Assembly (NCBI GenBank): GCA_003427395.1
Contig: BFEA01000856.1
Coordinates: 445,931 to 469,936 of the forward strand
DNA length: 24,006 nt
Reading direction: 5' to 3'
DNA from: Chara braunii
Lineage: Eukaryota > Streptophyta > Charophyceae > Charales > Characeae
Shown in pieces: positions 18,907-24,006 of the stretch. Each line of letters starts with the position of its first letter. Positions within the stretch are counted from its first letter, which is position 1. The notes beneath the pieces are model-generated. The model ran no database searches and was not told the origin of the DNA. It saw only the letters and a list, made by a program, of their open reading frames with translations. A program made the position numbers and the translations under genes.

Positions 18907-20457
18907 TTGGTATCCGTGCGGATTCTACTTGCTGGTGAGAGTTGACTTCGCTACCCTAACCCTAACCTAAGTGGTTGAGGGCAACACTTAGGGTTAGGGT
19001 TGGATGGTTGAGGGAAGTGGGGCAGCGTGGCTAAGGGAAGCTGCCCCCACCTGGTTAGGTCATATGGGGTCAACATAGAACCTAACCAGGTTGCTTGAGG
19101 ATGAGATTAGGGTAACGAGACATTTTGAGGAGACTTCATGCGGCGATTTGAGAGAGGCGACAGTGAGAGGCGCTCACACCTGGAATCTGATTCAACGGAG
19201 ACACTTGGCAACTTAAGGGTTGCCCTCAAGTAGGCGAGCTTGAGGGTCAGCGGCCATTCTGCATCAACGGACTGCAAGTTGCTACTTTGTTCTTCAGCAT
19301 TGACGGGGGATCTGGCGTTGCACTTGGGTGTTGGAGTCAGACCCTCCTAGGAGATAGGACACTAGTGTAGGGGTAGCGTTAGATGGGTCCGGAGGACCAT
19401 ATCAAAAGGGGGGTGAGTTCTCTTCATCTTGAAGCTCAAGGCCACTCAGGTAAGTGGCGTGCACCTACGGGATGCCCATGTATGTATATATGGTATTGAT
19501 TGTCCTGCTGGGGTACTCTGGGTTTCTTTTCCTACTCCTCTGTGGTCTTGATTGTGTGACTGAATGCATGTGATCTACCTACTCACCTGATGGATGGAAA
19601 ATGAAGTATCTTGTTATCCATGCCGAGTCTTTCTACAGTGCTTTGTCTTTTCATCACTAAACGGTTGTAGTCTGTAGGTTCTGCAAGAAGTTGAAATTTT
19701 GTTTTTCAGTGCAGTAGAGACTGAACTAAGTTCAGGTGGGACTCCCCTTGGTTGGGACCCAGTTAAGACCTACGTGGGACCCTTGGGATCAAGCAGAACC
19801 CTCGGGACCTAGCGGGACCGGGCCCACACAAGGAGAGCCTCTGGACCCAAATCGATTAGGCATTGACCTCTTGTCTTCTTGGCTGGGATACGAGTTCATT
19901 CTTCTTGGATTAGGACACCCACTGCCAAGGGGATTTTGGCTTTAACGTTTCGCATGTCTTCTGATTGCACTGTCTGTGGCTTCACTCGCACCCTGTACAC
20001 CACTCAATTCTTCATTGTTGCATTTAGTCACTCGTTGTCTGATTTGTTGTGCGGACACGGCGCTGGTCAGACTGGACTCGAGAGGACCTCATATGCAGCC
20101 CGATCAGACTGGGTCGCTGGATCAGACCTCTCTTTGAGTTTTGATTGTTTCTTTGTTGTTCTCTACTTCCAAATGAAATGCTGCTCCGGCTAGGAGTTCT
20201 ACCTTCTCTTCTCTGAGCTTTATCTTTTTTTTCTGAGTTCATTTCCGATGTCCGTGGAAACGCGCAATCTGAAAGAAGAAAGAGAGAGCGGGGGAAGAGA
20301 AGAGGGAGAGGGGGAAAGTGATAGTCTGAGGTGAGCAAGGACTGGAAAAAGGAGTGTTCGTCTAAGCACGAGGGGGAGTGAACCTCTTGAGAGTCTGATT
20401 GATTCTCTTGCTGACTGGCGACTCTCTGTTCCACCTGCCCACACCGACAGTCCAAAG
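18907..20457 (+). mobile_element. Second-unit primer site and leader
   Basis: It aligns along its whole length with 9058-10601. The primer site is TTGGTATCCGTGC (18907-18919). The telomere-motif hairpin is at about 18954-19001, and the candidate 260-base intron is at 19450-19709 with GTAAGT donor and GTTTTTCAG acceptor. The correspondence up to the gag ATG shows that this is a second copy of the same element following the shared LTR, not host DNA. Confidence 0.9.
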
Positions 20458-21034
20458 ATGGCCCAGCTAACTTCAACGCAATGGCGGACCTTGTTAGATG
20501 CAGCCGGTGACGTTGAGAAACCAACCTGCAAGCACTCTTGGATGGCGCTATAAAGCGGGAACAGGAGACAGAGAAGGAGAGGAAGGAGACCCTGCTAAGA
20601 AGGCAAGTGGCTCTTCTAGAGACTGTCCCCTCGCTGACTGAAGTGCAGTGTGGGGAACAGTTGCATTCCATACTCACATCCTTGGTCCAATTCCGGAATC
20701 TTGAGGACCATACCACTCAGATCGCTGAAGTTTTTGGGAAGCTGTAGACTCTTCAGTATGATCTGACTGATATGACCCGCAAGTACCATGACTTGACCAA
20801 GGAGGTGGCTGACCTGCGACAAGCCCAAGTGGCTAACCCTCTCCCTCTACCCCCTGGATCCGGAGCTGCAATCGGAACTACTTCTGCCCCTCTTATTGTA
20901 TCTTCTTCTACCTCTTCTTCGAGTGTGATGGCAACTTCCTCAGGACCTGCAGCAGGTGAAGACTTCACTGTTGCTGTAACAAGCAATGAGGGTGGAACTT
21001 CTGCGATTGCTGCACCCTTAGGATCGGAAGCAGC
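20458..21034 (+). pseudogene. gag: gag fragment of the second unit
   Basis: It starts with the same MAQLTSTQWR as copy 1. A one-base deletion near 20522-20530 breaks the frame after about 22 codons. A TAG at 20745 replaces the CGG of copy 1. Position 20646 keeps CAG where copy 1 has TAA. Similarity to copy 1 ends abruptly at about 21034, after the sequence matching 11175, inside the Ala/Ser-rich linker. No capsid domain, pol or second LTR of this unit is present in the window. Confidence 0.88.
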
Positions 21035-21371
21035 CAAACTCTTTTTTTTTTTCTTTTAAAATTTTGCATCTGCATTTTTTTTAAACACCTCATTTTCGTA
21101 CAAAAAAAAAAAATCAATTATAAACAAAATACAGGTGTACTCAGGGACCACATATCTCATGATAAAGAATGGCAAAAAAAAATTCCTGTTTTTTTTTATA
21201 TTTGTTTTTTAAATTTTGTTCAAATCGGTTTTAGTTTTTGATTTTTTTTAAATCTTAAACAAAGTCGGATTCCAAAAAAAAAAAAAATAGGAGTGTAGGG
21301 GTTTTCAAGCCCTACACCCCCATATTTTCTCGTTTTTTTTTAAACATATTTTTAAAGGGGGGGGGGGGGAA
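21035..21371. other. AT-rich block with homopolymer runs and a short hairpin
   Basis: Alternating T and A runs (for example 21042-21052, 21102-21112, 21274-21287) with no frame. A hairpin pairs GTGTAGGG (21293-21300) with CCCTACAC (21310-21317) around a 9-base loop and is followed by T-rich sequence. A G-run ends the block at 21357-21370. It marks the breakpoint that cut the second retrotransposon unit. Confidence 0.5.
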
Positions 21372-21659
21372 TTGAAATACCAGGCCGCGAACTGGGCCTC
21401 ATCGGCCGCGGCCGTGGCCGAGAATCTTGGTCGCAGCGGCCGAAATGCCCGCGTCCTAGGCCGCGGGTGTCACATAGCTCCCATCTACTTCCCCCAACCC
21501 CTATTGAGAAGCAGCAGTGGGTATGGCCAATGCTCTCCCACACACCACACACAACCCACTCCTGATCAAACTTGCACCCCTGCTGGTCATACACCTTACT
21601 AATACCGGTCAGGGGTATCAACCGGACGATGGCAGCCGGTTGACACTAAGCGCACCGCA
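21372..21659 (-). mobile_element. Body of a tRNA-headed SINE-like element
   Basis: Reading on the minus strand from the tRNA-like head, about 290 bases of mixed, GC-richer sequence follow, ending in a C-run and then A-rich sequence (complement of 21330-21371). This head-body-A-rich layout, inserted between AT-rich flanks on both sides, resembles a tRNA-derived SINE. I could not find a clear target duplication, and the flanks are too simple in sequence to judge. Confidence 0.4.
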
Positions 21660-21731
21660 AGCGGCCATGGGGCTTGAATCCGTGACCTTCTGAATGCCAC
21701 TCTCATGCCTTACCAACTGAGCTAGGCCGCT
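21660..21731 (-). tRNA. tRNA-like sequence, decayed (pseudogene or SINE head)
   Basis: The 72 bases on the minus strand fit cloverleaf numbering. The acceptor stem AGCGGCC/GGCCGCT is a perfect 7 bp, followed by TA, then GCTC with AGTTGGTAA (box A TAGCTCAGTTGG), and a T-loop TTCAAGC that fits TTCRANY. The anticodon loop GTGGCAT keeps T33 and would read GGC. The anticodon stem has two mismatches and the T-stem two, and no terminator run follows directly, so it is more likely a pseudogene or SINE head than a working tRNA. Confidence 0.65.
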
Positions 21732-21779
21732 GGATGTTTTTTATTTTTTATTTTTTTAAAAGCTCCTGACTCTAGCGGC

Positions 21780-22084
21780 CGATTGTCGTGCCCAACACGA
21801 TGACCAAGATATCAGTTTCCCGCGGGCATTACCCTGGTTGTTGTGTTGAACACAACAATCAACCACTGATTTATGACATGCGACAATGGACGACATTCAC
21901 CATGTTCCGTCTCTGAAGTAGTGTCTATGCCTGAAACGTGAAATCGACCACCAAACACCGGGGGGCCAAACACGACAACCCTAGACCCTTGTGCTCTCAT
22001 CAAACGTTTGTGGGCGGTTGTCGTGTCGAACACGACCACCAAAGCCTGCTCAGCACTGGCAGTCGTTTACAGACGCCTCATGCC
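21780..22084. repeat. Scattered hairpin units before the satellite
   Basis: Several diverged copies of a TCGTGT-xxx-ACACGA type hairpin occur, for example around 21786-21800, 21838-21858 and 22018-22034. They are separated by ordinary sequence. They look like the edge of the satellite that follows or the shell of a larger palindromic repeat. No gene is seen. Confidence 0.5.
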
Positions 22085-22109
22085 TTCGACATGATTGTCG
22101 TTGCTGCCG

Positions 22110-22700
22110 GTTTAAACACGATTGTCGTTTTCGACACGATCGTCGTGCTCGACCCGATCGTCGTGTTAGACACGATTGTCATGTTCGACAGGTTCGTCGT
22201 GTTCGACATGATCGTCGTGTCCGACACGACGATCGTGTTCGACACGACGATGGTGCTTGACACGACGTCGTGATGAACAAGACTTTCATGTCGAATATGA
22301 CAATCGAGTCGAACACGACGATCGAGTGGAACACGACGACCGAGTGGAACACGACGATCGTGTCGAACACGACCGTCGAGTCGAACACGATCGTTGAGTC
22401 GAACACGGCAATCATGTTCGACTCGACGACCGTGTTCGGCTCTACAATCGTGTACGACTCGACGATCGTGTCGAACACGTAGATCGTGTTCGACACGACA
22501 ATCGTGTCCGACACTACGATTGTGTACGACACGACGACCATGTTCGATTCGACGATCGTGTTCGACTCGACGATCGTGTTCGACTCGACGATCGTGTTCG
22601 ACTCGACGATCGTGTTTCGACTCGACGATCGTGTTCGACTCAACGATCGTGTTCGACTCAACGATCGTGTTCGACTCGATGATCGTGTTTGACTCAACAG
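22110..22700. repeat. 18-bp palindromic satellite in three alternating blocks
   Basis: The unit contains TCGTGT-TCG-ACACGA (6-bp stem, 3-base loop) or variants with GAC/GTC at the end, spaced mostly 18 bases apart. Blocks 22110-22265 and 22410-22700 read GATCGTGTTCGACNCGAC; the block between, about 22290-22405, reads the reverse complement. Orientation switches at a perfect ACGACGTCGT (22262-22271) and near 22408. Because 18 is a multiple of 3, five frames stay open for up to 216 codons; these are artefacts of the repeat. Confidence 0.9.
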
Positions 22701-22739
22701 TGTCCCTCTGCCGTCGTGTTCGACACAACCACTAGCAAG

Positions 22740-23139
22740 TGGAAGTGCCACAAGGCGTTATGTGGTTGCATCTCAGCTGTCTAGTTATATCCTCACAGTC
22801 TATCCTTGTGGATTTGTGGTGCTTTGCAGTGCTCCTTCGTCTCGTCTAGGGGTCGTCTATTGGGCTCCATCGTCGCAACCTGGAATCCTACGTGTGAACC
22901 TTCGCTATGGTCCTACGTGCCCCGACGCCAACGAACCTCCGTTGCGCTTCGATGTCGCGTCCTGCAGTCGTCTGCTGGGCACGAACCTCCGCTGCGTTCC
23001 GCTGTCGCTACGTTGTCCTCCGAAAACCAGAAATACAAAGTGGTGGGCCCCCTTCATATATATATAGTTTTTCGGGTTGGCCGTTCGTACGCGAGGAGCA
23101 GCCGTCGAATCCGAAAATTTCGACAGTCGGGATGATCTA
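22740..23139. other. Unassigned sequence with a TATA-like run
   Basis: I see no conserved domain in the short frames here. Short direct repeats of ACGAACCTCCG and CGCTGCGTTCCG/GTTGCGCTTCG type occur (22928-23000). ATATATATATAG at about 23056-23067 could act as a TATA box for a downstream gene, but none is clearly present. Confidence 0.3.
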
Positions 23140-23289
23140 ATGGCTTCAGGCGGGGATCCGATGGTGCCTCCGGTGCACCGCCCCGTTTTTCCCCCCGTGA
23201 ATCTTGGTCGTCAAATCGTCGGGCAGCCGACGACCAGGATCATTTTTTTCCTGGAACGGGCCCAGGGCAAAATGAAACCGCGGGAATGA
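23140..23289 (+). CDS. Small hypothetical frame (49 aa)
   Basis: It starts at ATG 23140 about 75 bases after a TATA-like run and ends at TGA 23287-23289. The product is Pro/Val-rich with a basic C-terminus (GKMKPRE) and matches nothing I recognise. The position downstream of a TATA-like element is the only support. It could equally be a chance frame in GC-rich sequence. Confidence 0.15.
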   Translation: MASGGDPMVPPVHRPVFPPVNLGRQIVGQPTTRIIFFLERAQGKMKPRE

Positions 23290-23600
23290 CGTTCCGCGCC
23301 TCAGTCTCTCTTTGTGCTACACATGAGCATTTCGCGCATGAGTAGCCGCGACCTTTTGCAAGCGCTCCGTTTTTCGCATTCAAGGAAAAGCAGCGCTGCA
23401 GTCCGACCGTCCGCCCGCGTGGACATGACAACTCCATCGCTATCCAGGTGAGTGTCGCATCTGTGACCCCCTCCCCCCGCCCCCCCAACCCCAAAAACAC
23501 CACCTCTATGGCCTGCTGCCACCTTTGTGACCTGCTCTGTCCTGTGTCAGTTTCAGGATGACGTCAACAAATTTCCTCCACCGTTTCGTTATGGCGTGTA
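23290..23600. other. Unassigned sequence with consensus splice-like sites
   Basis: CAG then GTGAGT lies at 23448 and TTTCAG ends at 23556; together they would define a 109-base intron with a C-rich interior. No convincing exon surrounds it. A C-run is present at 23468-23486. Confidence 0.2.
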
Positions 23601-23604
23601 GTGG

Positions 23605-23745
23605 CGAAGGTCGTCGTGTCGAACACGATCGTCTTCTGTGTTTCGGTGTCGTCATCGTGTCCGATCTCAATAAGGCAATCCCCAAGTCGTGTCGAACACA
23701 ACACACAGAACAGTGTCCGTCGTGTTCGACATGACATCGGTTGCT
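23605..23745. repeat. Outlying hairpin units of the satellite family
   Basis: Three further copies of the TCGTGT/ACACGA hairpin type lie at about 23615-23629, 23686-23700 and 23718-23733. The family therefore spans nearly 2 kb from 21780, with the dense array in the middle and sparse units at both sides. Confidence 0.6.
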
Positions 23746-24006
23746 ACAGACCTATGAATCCCCGTCCGCGGCGGCAAAGCGCGGCCGAATCCGCAGACGC
23801 GGTCAGACCGCCGACCCCGCGGATGCGTCCGCTCGGACGCGCGGCTTTGAAGCCACATGGCGGCTACTGGGGAGGGGGGTTGGGGATTCGGGAAGCACCA
23901 TGGGGCAGCGCAACCCCAGCCCCACCCCCTCGAAGAGAAAAAAATAAAAAATAAATAAATTTTTGGTTGGCGGGGTTCGTGAAAGTGAAGATATTTCGAA
24001 AAAAAA
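23746..24006. other. GC-rich tract with A-rich tail at window end
   Basis: CCGCGG- and CGCGG-type motifs give very high GC to about 23930. Then AT-rich AAAAAATAAAAAATAAATAAAT follows, and the window ends in an A-run. The abrupt GC-to-A-rich change resembles the 3' end of a retroposed sequence, but no coding or family match is seen. Confidence 0.3.

Noticed and set aside
22078-22751. Long open frames up to 216 codons on both strands with Val-Glu-Ser-Asn-Thr-Ile repeats
   Set aside because: They are the translation of an 18-bp satellite, open in several frames at once, with no start or domain evidence.
23425-23734. Two-exon gene using GTGAGT at 23448 and TTTCAG ending 23556, open to TGA 23732
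   Set aside because: The splice signals are good and the frame is open for about 65 codons, but the first exon is only 7 codons and the second runs through satellite hairpin units; chance is more likely.

Overview
The window looks like a piece of a repeat-rich nuclear genome of a green-lineage (streptophyte-type) eukaryote. The reasons are a Ty3/gypsy chromovirus with a plant-style initiator-Met tRNA primer site and a chromodomain-ended integrase, consensus eukaryotic splice sites, a SUMO-protease-fold gene, long microsatellites, a tRNA-derived repeat and assembly-gap Ns. A charophyte such as Chara is my guess from style; nothing in the window proves the species. No ordinary housekeeping gene is evident.

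Region by region: 1-600 is GC-rich repeat DNA that ends in a 50-bp tandem repeat. 612-5749 carries two long consecutive open frames that a candidate intron (1935-2032) could join into one protein of roughly 1,680 residues. That protein has an acidic N-terminal part, a ParB/sulfiredoxin-like domain, and a region laid out like a beta-class DNA methyltransferase whose catalytic motifs look degenerate. 5750-6400 is spacer holding a CT and a CTAT microsatellite. 6508-7338 is a Ulp1/C48-type cysteine peptidase frame broken by one TAG, with Gln where the catalytic His is expected. 7474-7615 is a 7-bp minisatellite.

7758-21034 is a tandem LTR-retrotransposon array. A full-length but dead chromovirus (LTR 7758-9057, internal 9058-17640, LTR 17641-18906) is followed directly by a second leader and truncated gag that reuse the middle LTR. 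A 30-bp piece just before the first LTR matches the polypurine-tract end of the internal region, so the array once extended further to the left. The coding part is gag (zinc knuckle), protease, RT, RNase H, integrase and chromodomain. It contains several stops and frameshifts. A 1,535-bp foldback-like DNA transposon with an 8-bp target duplication sits inside the zinc-knuckle codons. Both leaders keep a telomere-motif hairpin next to the primer site and a 260-bp candidate intron.

21035-21370 is AT-rich sequence. 21372-21731 (minus strand) is a tRNA-headed, SINE-like element. 21780-23740 contains 15-nt hairpin units, mostly packed as 18-bp repeats in three blocks of alternating orientation. 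The last 250 bases are GC-rich with an A-rich tail.

The most novel item is the ParB-like plus methyltransferase-like protein next to a Ulp1-type peptidase. The best-resolved structural items are the nested insertion and the shared-LTR tandem array.
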